Positions 1 to 6,156 of a stretch of 6,563 nucleotides of DNA are shown here, piece by piece (position 1 is the first letter of the stretch; each line of letters opens with the position of its first letter). The notes below the pieces were generated by a model, which saw only the letters and a program-made list of their open reading frames with translations, ran no database searches and was not told where the DNA came from. The position numbers and the translations under genes are program-made. Origin of the DNA: Planctomycetota bacterium (GTDB lineage Bacteria > Planctomycetota > Planctomycetia > Pirellulales > UBA7805); contig JAUWIQ010000120.1 in NCBI GenBank assembly GCA_030605285.1, positions 1-6,563 of the forward strand, given 5' to 3'.

Positions 1-132
1 GACATCCTTCCAGAGGGTAGAGAGGGAATGACCCTCCGCGGCGTTAAGGGCCTCGATGACGGCCGCGAATTTTTCTTCAAAAGCGGTTTGTTTGCCAGGC
101 AACGTGTGGTAATTCATCCCGACGGTGATCAT
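1..132 (-). CDS. Partial small antibiotic-biosynthesis-monooxygenase-like protein (N-terminus only)
   Basis: This is a minus-strand reading frame that starts at ATG (130-132) and is cut by the left edge after 44 codons. The visible protein begins MITVGMNYHTLPGKQTAFEE and continues through an A/V/E-rich helix to GHSLSTLWKDV. A short beta strand, then PGK plus an amphipathic helix, then GHxxSxLxxDV, is the pattern of the ABM/dimeric alpha+beta barrel superfamily, whose members are usually about 95-110 residues, so more than half is missing. The start is well supported: AAGGAG (plus-strand 141-146) lies 8 nt upstream. Members of this fold include heme-degrading and quinol oxygenases and many proteins of unknown role, so no substrate can be named. 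It is transcribed away from the unknown gene at 573. The reading frame is solid; the family call is by eye. Confidence 0.72.
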   Translation of the reverse strand, partial: MITVGMNYHTLPGKQTAFEEKFAAVIEALNAAEGHSLSTLWKDV

Positions 133-172
133 GGTGGGTTCTCCTTGAGGAAGCGCGCAATGATAATGCAGC

Positions 173-201
173 AGATTACGCCTGCGGGAGGCACTCGTCA
201 A
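173..201 (-). promoter_or_regulatory. Candidate sigma70-type promoter for the left-edge ABM-like gene
   Basis: On the minus strand TTGACG (plus 196-201, five of six matches to the -35 consensus) is followed after exactly 17 nt by TAATCT (plus 173-178, a poor -10 with three of six matches). Transcription would start around 166, giving a leader of roughly 30 nt that contains the AAGGAG ribosome binding site. An alternative -10, TATCAT (five of six), lies a little further downstream but has no -35 partner. The -35 and spacing are good and the -10 is weak. Confidence 0.35.
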
Positions 202-343
202 GCAACCCGAGAGACGGATCCACGCAATGGGAAGTCATAATTTCTGGAGGGAAAGCGGTCACTTCTTTCAATCCCTTGATGGCATGCACTCAAACTGCTG
301 AGGGCGCACCTCTTGTGGGCAGAAGCAGGTCTTCTGGGCTGCA

Positions 344-366
344 GTGCACTCGGTGCAAGAGGTGCA
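344..366. repeat. Three GTGCA units at exact 9-nt spacing
   Basis: GTGCA occurs at 344-348, 353-357 and 362-366, separated each time by four other bases (ctcg, agag). Because the TGCA core is palindromic and the period is a multiple of three, the array reads as CxxCxxC in one frame on each strand. The repeat is directly visible; whether it matters is unknown. Confidence 0.6.
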
Positions 367-472
367 TAGACCGAGACCTGGCAAATTCTGACGGTTGTAG
401 CAGCCTTGTCGATTGTGAGTGTGGTTTTGTCTGTAGCCCATGTAATGACTGATCTGAAGATTCCGAACATTC

Positions 473-487
473 CGGCCTAAACGGCCG
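473..487. other. Short hairpin upstream of the unknown exported-protein gene
   Basis: CGGCC (473-477) and GGCCG (483-487) form a perfect 5-bp GC-only stem around the loop TAAAC. It lies 4 nt before AAAGGA (492-497), a Shine-Dalgarno-like sequence 9 nt ahead of an ATG at 507. No T tract follows, so it is not a terminator. If translation starts at 507, the hairpin is close enough to influence ribosome access. Confidence 0.35.
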
Positions 488-572
488 ACATAAAGGACAA
501 CACGACATGTTTGCTCTTTATGCAGATCGCGTTTGCATTTTCCAAGCCCCATTCGCCAACATAAATTTTCTG

Positions 573-1775
573 ATGAAAAGAAGCATCCGCTTCCTTGTTA
601 TCTGCTTAACCCTAGTGGCTGTAGATCCCACTCGCTGTCTTGGGCATGAAGTGGATCAGTACAGTGTTCCAATAAGGGGATCACTGCTGGATATGGGTGC
701 GTATTGGGACCAATTGGTCTACGAGGTCATTTCTCGGGGCGTACAACAGGCAAACAAAAATATCGCGATTGAAAAAAACTCCTGGTGGCCTGACGTAGCG
801 GGATCGCGCCTTGCAAAGCAGCAGAGTCCCGCAGCGTTGGCGAGAGCTGTGCGGCAGCAATTACCGAACGCCCTCTCTTTGATTGAAACAATCGAAGCCA
901 GCCTGGAAGCCACCAATTTTCGAGATGTCACCTCGGGGCGTCGTATTGCCTATCGAGCCGATAAAGAAAAAAGTGTGTATCGGGATGGACCCGGTTTCCC
1001 TGATCCACGCTACTGGAACCGCCTGCTGTTTATGCGCTGTTCTACCATCAAGGTCCACGGCCATTATTTGGGCACAGATAAGATAGGGCATTTTTTTGCC
1101 ATGGGTTACCACTATTACACGATTTATCAGGCCACTCGACTCATGGGGCAGTCCCACGAAGTGGCCAAGGAAAAGGCCAGGGATATTTGCGGCTGGGTAA
1201 CAGAATGTAGCTTTCTAGGGCTTTCTTCGACCGCCATTTATTCAAATGCCGATATGGCCACAAATTATATAGGCCTCAAGTTTTATTTGAATCTGACGCA
1301 GCCGGTGAAACTGGCAGGTCGCATGGTCCCTGCCATGGTGGTGCGAGAGGGGGACTACTGGAAATTGGGGGAACATCTCACCAGGGCCTCCCCGCTTTTT
1401 TCTCAATACGTGAGCGTCCATTGGGATGAGGTCCTCAATCCCTGTCATCTGGATGAGACAGTTCGAGCGCAGACCCGTCAGGCAATTAAGTTCCGTAGCC
1501 AGCAATTATTGGACTGGTACGCTGGCAGCGATCCCCGGCGTCACACGAGTGCCTATTTTGACAACATCCTGCAGCACTGTACGACCTATTACGGTGAGGA
1601 CTACGGTCATTCTGGGGACACAGAGCATCTATTGGGCTTGGGTTCTCTTTGTTTTGATGACGCAGCACCGCCAATTCAAAAACCTGTCGTGCGCGGCAAT
1701 CGGCCACCGCCGTTCCGGCAAGGCACCCCAAACAGGCTAGGCGTTCGGTCAACCTCGAACTCTGCTGGGCGATAA
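573..1775 (+). CDS. Unknown, probably exported protein with a GTDKIGHFF motif
   Basis: The protein is 400 residues from ATG 573. The first 24 residues look like a signal peptide: MKRSIR, then a hydrophobic core FLVICLTLVAV, then a polar end before HEVDQY. This suggests export across the cytoplasmic membrane. The frame is also open upstream to ATG 507 (422 residues). That start has AAAGGA 9 nt before it, while 573 has no Shine-Dalgarno. I prefer 573 because a signal peptide should begin near the N-terminus. The mature part has no predicted membrane helices. The most distinctive stretch is HGHYLGTDKIGHFFAMGYHY around residues 162-181, followed by CSFLGLSS near 212-219 and NADMATNYIGLKFY at 225-238, with conserved-looking D, N and G residues. 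The C-terminal half contains TTYYGEDYGHSGDTEH and ends in a P/R-rich tail. DK(x)2HF recalls small bacterial lipoprotein and hypothetical families, but I do not recognise the family and assign no function. It converges with rpsI. Confidence 0.72.
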   Translation: MKRSIRFLVICLTLVAVDPTRCLGHEVDQYSVPIRGSLLDMGAYWDQLVYEVISRGVQQANKNIAIEKNSWWPDVAGSRLAKQQSPAALARAVRQQLPNALSLIETIEASLEATNFRDVTSGRRIAYRADKEKSVYRDGPGFPDPRYWNRLLFMRCSTIKVHGHYLGTDKIGHFFAMGYHYYTIYQATRLMGQSHEVAKEKARDICGWVTECSFLGLSSTAIYSNADMATNYIGLKFYLNLTQPVKLAGRMVPAMVVREGDYWKLGEHLTRASPLFSQYVSVHWDEVLNPCHLDETVRAQTRQAIKFRSQQLLDWYAGSDPRRHTSAYFDNILQHCTTYYGEDYGHSGDTEHLLGLGSLCFDDAAPPIQKPVVRGNRPPPFRQGTPNRLGVRSTSNSAGR

Positions 1776-1854
1776 ACTCGGGATCGTGGAATCCGCAGGG
1801 CGACAGTCAAGCTACAGAGCATGAGAAGGGTCCAACGAGATCAATTCTCGCGGA

Positions 1855-2256
1855 TCAACGTTTGGAGAATTGCGTCGATTTGCGAGCGCCGCGAAGTCCC
1901 GGTTTTTTACGTTCTTTCATGCGACTATCTCGAGTCAAGAGATTGGCATCACGCAGGGCGCTCTCCAACTCGGAATCAAACTTCGTGAGGGCCCGCGCAA
2001 TCCCCAGTTTACATGCGCCCGACTGCCCTGTCGTGCCACCACCATGCACTTGGATCACCACATCGACTTCGGCCCGTTTCCCCGACTGATCGAGTGAAGC
2101 GATTACGGCATTCTGGTCTTGCTGACGGGTAAAGTATTCTTTCAGCGACTTCTTGTTGATCACAATCTTGCCGTCGCCCGGACGGATTCGAACGCGAGCT
2201 ACGGACGATTTTCTTCGTCCCGTTCCGAGAGAATCTTGTGTTACTGCTTTCGCCAT
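1855..2256 (-). CDS. rpsI: 30S ribosomal protein S9
   Basis: The protein is 133 residues, the usual S9 length, and is part of the 30S head, where its C-terminal tail reaches the P-site tRNA. Family signatures appear in order: GTGRRKSSVARVR at 11-23, GDGKIVINKK at 27-36, the glycine-rich HGGGTTGQSGACKLGIARAL at 71-90, LLTRDSRMKERKKPG at 106-120, and the C-terminal GARKSTQFSKR with the universal S-K-R end. It follows rplM on the same strand after 75 nt, the standard L13-S9 operon order, so cotranscription is expected. There is no strong Shine-Dalgarno before the ATG; the leader is A/T-rich. It ends 79 nt from the converging unknown gene, with no strong terminator between them. Confidence 0.97.
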   Translation of the reverse strand: MAKAVTQDSLGTGRRKSSVARVRIRPGDGKIVINKKSLKEYFTRQQDQNAVIASLDQSGKRAEVDVVIQVHGGGTTGQSGACKLGIARALTKFDSELESALRDANLLTRDSRMKERKKPGLRGARKSTQFSKR

Positions 2257-2331
2257 GGATTTTAACTTTTATCTACTGGAGCGGGCTGTAGTTTAATTTT
2301 TTTGGGTAGCGCGATCGTGGGCCGCCGCAAT

Positions 2332-2775
2332 TTACGCAGGGTGTGGTTTTGGATCCTGGGCTTGGTGGGGATGACCTTCTCCCACATAGATCTTAAGCTT
2401 TTCAAGCATCCGCCTTCCTAGCTTGTTCTTAGGGAGCATGCGTCGGACCGCCTCCGATAAAATTCGTTCCGGGTGCTTGTCGCGACGTTCGGCTGCCGTT
2501 TCAATCCGCAAGCCGGGCCAACCGGTGTAGCGGGTATATTGTTTTTGGTCCCACTTATTGCCACGAAATACGATCTTCTCGGCATTGATGACCACGACAT
2601 AATCGCCCGTATCGACATGTGGCGTATAGGTGGGTCGATGCTTGCCCATGAGCAAGGTGGCAATTTTCACGGCGAGCCGACCTACCACTTGATCGTCCGC
2701 ATCAAATAGCCACCAGTGGCGATCGACTTCACCCGGTTTGGCCATGTAGGTCTTCATTGTGCTTTGATTTCCCAT
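2332..2775 (-). CDS. rplM: 50S ribosomal protein L13
   Basis: The protein is 147 residues and is an early-assembly protein of the 50S subunit. Signatures: MAKPGEVDRHWW at 11-22, DADDQVVGRLAVKIATLLMG at 26-45, then GKHRPTYTPHVDTGDYVVV and INAEKI to residue 68. Further on are YTRYTGWPG at 80-88, PERILSEAVRRMLPKNKLG at 102-120 and LKIYVGEGHPHQAQ at 127-140. Three starts are possible. ATG 2775 has GAAGGG (plus 2782-2787) 6 nt upstream and is chosen. ATG 2757 (141 residues, MKTYMAKPG) fits the minimal family start but lacks a ribosome binding site. ATG 2886 would add 37 unlike-family residues and is unlikely. It is first in the rplM-rpsI pair and divergent from pntA. Identity is certain; the start is likely. 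Confidence 0.96.
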   Translation of the reverse strand: MGNQSTMKTYMAKPGEVDRHWWLFDADDQVVGRLAVKIATLLMGKHRPTYTPHVDTGDYVVVINAEKIVFRGNKWDQKQYTRYTGWPGLRIETAAERRDKHPERILSEAVRRMLPKNKLGRRMLEKLKIYVGEGHPHQAQDPKPHPA

Positions 2776-2809
2776 CGAATACCCTTCGCCGATGGCTGCA
2801 GATCGGGAC

Positions 2810-2839
2810 AAAAAACTCAAACTCGCTCCGCCTCTTGAG
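2810..2839 (-). promoter_or_regulatory. Weak attenuator-like element in the rplM leader
   Basis: Read on the minus strand, CTCAA (plus 2835-2839) pairs with TTGAG (plus 2816-2820) across a 14-nt loop, and six T residues (plus 2810-2815) follow at once. Hairpin then T tract is the layout of an intrinsic terminator or attenuator, and L13 operons in several phyla have regulatory leaders. The stem is only 5 bp with two G-C pairs, so it is weak and may be chance. Confidence 0.22.
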
Positions 2840-3085
2840 AATAGGGGCGAAAGAGCCAATCTACCGGTTTGGGAGATGATCGACAAGATGCGGTCCGCCT
2901 TGAATAACGGAATCAGGGACTGCGCGCGCGGCCCTTAATAGTAGCGTTCTTGGCGATTTATTCTCGTTCGGCAGGGCCCGCCACGAGAAGACCGCCAAAC
3001 CCCTCTGGCGGGGAATGACAGAGGCCAGTTTTCCTGCGCCTCTGGGTTGCTGCCTTTGCGTCTTTGGGGCCTGCGATTAAGCTAA

Positions 3086-3097
3086 CCAACCGGTTGG
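3086..3097. promoter_or_regulatory. Perfect 12-bp palindrome upstream of pntA, possible operator
   Basis: CCAACCGGTTGG is a perfect inverted repeat with a CG centre, lying 54 nt before the pntA start. CG-centred palindromes of this size are typical binding sites of dimeric repressors such as LacI-type regulators. No second copy was noticed in the window and no regulator gene is adjacent. A poor -35-like TTGCGT (3056-3061) lies just upstream. The palindrome is a direct observation; its role is inferred. Confidence 0.3.
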
Positions 3098-3151
3098 CGT
3101 GAGCCCAAGGAAAACGAGCTTCGTTGCTGCTCTCGAACTCATGGTTACTGT

Positions 3152-4411
3152 ATGCAAGTCGCAGTCCCTCAAGAAACCTACCCCGGGGACCGGCGGGTCG
3201 CCCTCACCCCGGCCGCAGTCGCGGCGTTGGTCAAACTCGGACTTGAAGTAAACATCCAGGCCGGTGCGGGCGATCTCGCGAGATATCCGGACCAAGCCTA
3301 CGCTGACCAGGGAGCCCGCATTCTGGAAAGTCGGGACGATATTTTTTCCGCCGACATCGTTGTGCAGGGCCGCTGGCTCGGGGCAAACCGAGACGCCGGG
3401 CAGGCCGACCTGGAACGGCTGTCTGAGGGACAAGTTTTAATTGGCACCTCCGACCCACTTGGGTCGCCGGAGTCCATGCAGCAGATTGCCGCGCGGGGTG
3501 TGACGCATTTTGCGCTGGAACTGATTCCTCGCATTACCAGGGCTCAGGGCATGGATGTACTCTCCTCGATGGCCACGATCGCCGGTTACCGCGCGGTTCT
3601 TCTGGGGGCCACCGCGCTTCCCAAAATATTTCCCCTGATGATGACCGCTGCAGGAACCTTGGCGGCGGCCAAAGTCTTTGTGATTGGGGCGGGTGTCGCC
3701 GGATTGCAGGCGATTGCCACCGCCCGCCGCCTGGGCGGGATTGTCAGTGCGTACGATGTCCGACCGGTTGTCAAGGAACAGGTCGAGAGCGTAGGCGCAA
3801 AGTTTGTGGAAATGCCGTTAGAGACCGCCACGGCCGAGGACAAAGGGGGTTACGCCAAGGCAATGGACGAAGCATTCTACGAGAAGCAGCGGGAGCTGAT
3901 GGCCCAAATTGTCGCCCAGTCAGACGTTGTGGTGACGACTGCCGCGATTCCGGGCCGGGAGTCGCCGTTGTTGATTACCGCCGACGCAGTGCGGGGCATG
4001 GCTCCCGGGAGTGTGATTGTAGATTTGGCAGCGGAGCGGGGCGGAAACTGTGAATTATCGCAGGCGGATCAGCAGGTAGTAGAACAGGGTGTGACGATCA
4101 TGGGTCCGACGAATCTGCCCAGTGAAGTTCCCTTTCACGCCAGTCAGATGTACGCCAAAAACGTCACCAATTTTCTGGCCCACCTAGTCGCAGAGGGCAA
4201 GCTCGCGATCGACCTGCAGGACGAAATTACCCGAGACACCCGAGCGACCGGCGGGGGCGAGGTGACTAGCGTGCGTGTGCGTGAACTGCTGGGACTTCCG
4301 CCACTGGTGCGGGAGAGCGAACCGGAACCGGAGGTTGCTGAGGCCAAGGGACCCTTGCCTCCCATTCCGCTCGATGACGATCCGCCTGCGGACGAACCCG
4401 CAAAACAATAA
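3152..4411 (+). CDS. pntA: NAD(P) transhydrogenase alpha-1 subunit (NAD-binding domain I)
   Basis: The protein is 419 residues. It is the cytoplasmic dI component of the proton-translocating enzyme that moves hydride between NAD(H) and NADP(H). It starts MQVAVPQETYPGDRRVALTP. The conserved PRITRAQGMDVLSS block places R127, Q132, D135 and S138 at the same numbers I recall for the Rhodospirillum rubrum dI active-site residues. The dinucleotide fold has GAGVAG at 179-184, ending at D202 in AYDVRP, which binds the NAD ribose. The mobile loop is at about 225-240, with GGY at 232-234. GPTNLPSEVPFHASQMYAKN lies at 318-337. The C-terminus continues for about 35 residues as a proline- and acid-rich tail after the fold ends near 385. 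There are no membrane helices, as expected for the split-alpha arrangement. No clear Shine-Dalgarno precedes the ATG. It is first in pntA-pntAB-pntB, with a 19-nt gap to the next gene. Confidence 0.96.
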   Translation: MQVAVPQETYPGDRRVALTPAAVAALVKLGLEVNIQAGAGDLARYPDQAYADQGARILESRDDIFSADIVVQGRWLGANRDAGQADLERLSEGQVLIGTSDPLGSPESMQQIAARGVTHFALELIPRITRAQGMDVLSSMATIAGYRAVLLGATALPKIFPLMMTAAGTLAAAKVFVIGAGVAGLQAIATARRLGGIVSAYDVRPVVKEQVESVGAKFVEMPLETATAEDKGGYAKAMDEAFYEKQRELMAQIVAQSDVVVTTAAIPGRESPLLITADAVRGMAPGSVIVDLAAERGGNCELSQADQQVVEQGVTIMGPTNLPSEVPFHASQMYAKNVTNFLAHLVAEGKLAIDLQDEITRDTRATGGGEVTSVRVRELLGLPPLVRESEPEPEVAEAKGPLPPIPLDDDPPADEPAKQ

Positions 4412-4430
4412 ACGTTGGGGACAACACGCT

Positions 4431-4721
4431 ATGGATGTATCGATGCTTATTACCGGCCTGACGATCTTTGCCTTGGCGGTTTTTGTTGGCTTTGAAATCA
4501 TCACCAAGATTCCGCCCACATTGCATACCCCCCTGATGTCGGGCTCGAATGCGATCAGCGGGATCACGATCGTGGGGGCCTTGGTTGCGATTGGAAATAG
4601 TGGCTACGCGATGGCCACGGTGTTCGGTTTCATCGCCCTGGTGATGGCGACGATCAATGTCGTGGGCGGTTTTCTGGTGACCAATCGCATGCTGAAAATG
4701 TTCCGCAGGAAGAAGAAGTAG
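4431..4721 (+). CDS. pntAB: NAD(P) transhydrogenase alpha-2 subunit (small membrane subunit)
   Basis: The protein is 96 residues, the normal size for the separate alpha-2 subunit that contributes membrane helices to domain II. The start at ATG 4431 gives MDVSMLITGLTIFALAVFVG. The frame is open further upstream, but that part overlaps pntA and does not look like the family. Three hydrophobic segments are seen at about 5-24, 42-56 and 60-82. The hallmark LHTPLMSGSNAISG lies at 31-44, and the end VTNRMLKMFRRKKK is a basic cytoplasmic tail. Residue 43 in the NAISG motif is serine (codon 4557-4559). Enzymes of the Thermus type have histidine there, while E. coli has serine and uses a histidine in the beta subunit instead. 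GGGG (4417-4420) is a poor Shine-Dalgarno. It lies between pntA and pntB, 6 nt before pntB. Confidence 0.95.
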   Translation: MDVSMLITGLTIFALAVFVGFEIITKIPPTLHTPLMSGSNAISGITIVGALVAIGNSGYAMATVFGFIALVMATINVVGGFLVTNRMLKMFRRKKK

Positions 4722-4727
4722 CCCGCT

Positions 4728-6110
4728 ATGGAGCAGCATCCGCTCATTAACTTGGCTTATGGGGTCGCTGGGATCTTGTTTATCCTGGGCCTTAAGGGTC
4801 TTACCCATCCACGGACAGCGGTCCGCGGCAATTTACTTGGCGCGATCGCCATGTTGATCGCTGTCGTCGCCACGCTCTGTAACCAAGGGGTACTCGGATA
4901 CAAGACCATCGCCCTCGGAGTCCTTGTGGGAGCGGTCGTGGGCGCCGTGATGGCAGTAAAAGTTCAAATGACGTCCATGCCCCAGCTCGTGGCTCTGTTC
5001 AATGGGTTTGGCGGCGGGGCCTCGGCCCTGGTTGCCTATGCCGAGCTCTCCAAGCATGCATCTGAGGGCCTGATTGAGAACCTCGCCATTGTCAGTTCGG
5101 GACTTATCGGTGCCATCACGTTCTGGGGCAGCCTGATTGCGTTTGGCAAACTCCAAGAGCTTGATTTTCTCAAGAAACCGATCCGTTTTTCGGGTCAGCA
5201 GTGGGCCAACTTGGGCCTAACTGCGTTTGCCCTCCTGCTGGGGTTTTTTGTGCTCTGCCTGCCAGAAAGTAATTTTCTCTTCTTTGGTTTCCTCGTGGTT
5301 GCCTCGCTTTTGGGAGTTTCTCTCGTTGTTCCGATCGGCGGCGCGGACATGCCCGTGGTCATTGCCCTGCTGAATTCCTGCTCCGGTCTGGCCGCGGCCG
5401 CCACCGGGTTTGTAATCAACAACAACGTGTTGATTATTGCGGGGTCGCTTGTCGGCGCTTCGGGGGTCGTGCTGACCCAGATCATGTGCAAGGCGATGAA
5501 CCGTTCGCTCTTCAATGTGCTCTTTGGCGTGATCGAAGTGGCGGGTGAAGCAGCCGATGCGGATGAGGTCTACGCAGGCAAAATAAAGAGCACCTCAGCC
5601 GATGAGGTTGCGATGCTCTTTGACAGTGCAGAACGCGTCATCATTGTGCCGGGCTATGGGATGGCAGTCGCTCAGGCACAACATGCCGTTCGTGAACTGG
5701 CCAATGAATTGGAATCGCGGGGGGTAAACGTCGAGTTTGCGATTCATCCTGTGGCGGGTCGGATGCCGGGCCATATGAATGTGCTGTTGGCAGAGGCAGA
5801 GGTGCCCTACGAAAAACTTAAGGAGATGGACCAAATCAATCCCTCCTTTGCGCAGACCGATGTGGTACTCGTAATCGGTGCCAATGATGTGGTGAATCCC
5901 GAGGCCCGCACAGATCCGAGTAGTCCGATTGCGGGGATGCCCATTCTGAATGTCGATCAGGCCCGTACGATCGTGGTCATCAAACGGAGCCTCAGCCCCG
6001 GTTTTGCGGGGATTCCCAATCCGCTGTTCGCGGCTGACAATTGCCTGATGTTTTTTGGCGACGGCAAGCAGGCAATTTTGGACCTGAATCGGGCAATTCA
6101 AGAAGGTTGA
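4728..6110 (+). CDS. pntB: NAD(P) transhydrogenase beta subunit (membrane domain II and NADP-binding domain III)
   Basis: The protein is 460 residues, typical of PntB. The N-terminal part, to about 265, is a bundle of hydrophobic helices in the cytoplasmic membrane. MPQLVALFNGFGGGASALVA (84-103) is the helix that in E. coli carries the proton-pathway His91; here the aligned residue is Asn92 (codon 5001-5003). GGADMPVVIALLNSCSGLAA (204-223) includes D207, matching the conserved E. coli Asp213. Domain III has the fingerprint PGYGMAVAQAQHAV (308-321), HPVAGRMPGHMNVLLAEA (340-357), DVVLVIGANDVVNPEA (378-393, with conserved D387), GMPILNVD (403-410) and KRSLSPGFAGIPNPLF (419-434), where K419/R420 should grip the NADP 2'-phosphate. 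A purine-rich AGGAAGAAGAAG in the end of pntAB serves as the ribosome binding region. The three subunits together make one complete transhydrogenase. Confidence 0.97.
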   Translation: MEQHPLINLAYGVAGILFILGLKGLTHPRTAVRGNLLGAIAMLIAVVATLCNQGVLGYKTIALGVLVGAVVGAVMAVKVQMTSMPQLVALFNGFGGGASALVAYAELSKHASEGLIENLAIVSSGLIGAITFWGSLIAFGKLQELDFLKKPIRFSGQQWANLGLTAFALLLGFFVLCLPESNFLFFGFLVVASLLGVSLVVPIGGADMPVVIALLNSCSGLAAAATGFVINNNVLIIAGSLVGASGVVLTQIMCKAMNRSLFNVLFGVIEVAGEAADADEVYAGKIKSTSADEVAMLFDSAERVIIVPGYGMAVAQAQHAVRELANELESRGVNVEFAIHPVAGRMPGHMNVLLAEAEVPYEKLKEMDQINPSFAQTDVVLVIGANDVVNPEARTDPSSPIAGMPILNVDQARTIVVIKRSLSPGFAGIPNPLFAADNCLMFFGDGKQAILDLNRAIQEG

Positions 6111-6156
6111 GGATGGACCGCGGGCCGCTTTCTCCCTAGTGTTTGTGTTGGCGAGT

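Larger units (their letters stand above)
133..572. other. Spacer of about 440 bases without a convincing gene
   Basis: This region separates two divergent genes. It holds the ABM-like gene's ribosome binding site and candidate promoter at the left. In the middle is a cysteine-codon-rich stretch (279-452), open on both strands, and at the right is a small hairpin (473-487). A 57-codon plus-strand frame (279-452, nine cysteines, starting MACTQTAEGA) and a minus-strand frame (268-552, also about nine cysteines including CTSCTEC) overlap. Neither has a ribosome binding site at a usable distance, so neither is called as a gene. GGAGG at 246-250 has no start codon at a proper distance. No tRNA-like or other recognisable RNA gene was seen. 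Confidence 0.6.
2776..3151. other. Divergent rplM/pntA spacer with three hairpins and a palindrome
   Basis: No gene is seen in these 376 bases. Three inverted repeats follow one another. The first is TTCTCGT (2961-2967) with ACGAGAA (2983-2989), plus an inner GGC/GCC after a two-base bulge. The second is CCGCCA (2992-2997) with TGGCGG (3006-3011). The third is CAGAGGC (3019-3025) with GCCTCTG (3038-3044), extended inward by CAG/CTG around the loop TTTTC. None is followed by a T tract, so they are not ordinary terminators. On the minus strand TACTAT (plus 2938-2943) followed by a very GC-rich stretch could be the -10 and stringent-type discriminator for rplM, but it has no -35. No good promoter for pntA was found. 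Confidence 0.5.

Noticed and set aside
268..552. Minus-strand 94-codon frame rich in cysteine
   Set aside because: It has no ribosome binding site at either ATG (552 or 441), it overlaps the start region of the plus-strand gene, and its central cysteines arise from the palindromic GTGCA repeat. Kept only as a finding.
1836..1850. CGAGA/TCTCG inverted repeat between the converging unknown gene and rpsI as a terminator
   Set aside because: The stem is only 5 bp and no T tract follows on either strand, so it does not qualify as an intrinsic terminator.
2776..2886. 37-residue N-terminal extension of L13 from ATG 2886
   Set aside because: It has no similarity to L13 N-termini. A good GAAGGG site lies directly before ATG 2775, inside the extension.
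3141..3251. Out-of-frame ATG 11 nt before pntA, giving a 36-codon frame that overlaps the pntA start
   Set aside because: There is no ribosome binding site, the product is low-complexity S/P/R, and the overlap falls in well-conserved pntA coding sequence. Probably chance.
4275..4430. Upstream extension of the pntAB frame into pntA
   Set aside because: The 52 extra residues are an R/P-rich out-of-frame reading of pntA and lack family similarity; the family start is at 4431.
4266..4808. Minus-strand 180-codon open frame opposite pntA/pntAB/pntB
   Set aside because: It spans three conserved plus-strand genes, and its H/Q/R/D-rich composition is typical of an antisense shadow.
5595..6101. Minus-strand 168-codon open frame opposite pntB domain III
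   Set aside because: It is the antisense shadow of strongly conserved pntB coding sequence, with no family-like features.
6113..6139. Eight-codon frame just after pntB with AGAAGG upstream
   Set aside because: It is too short to support, and the purine stretch is part of the pntB end.
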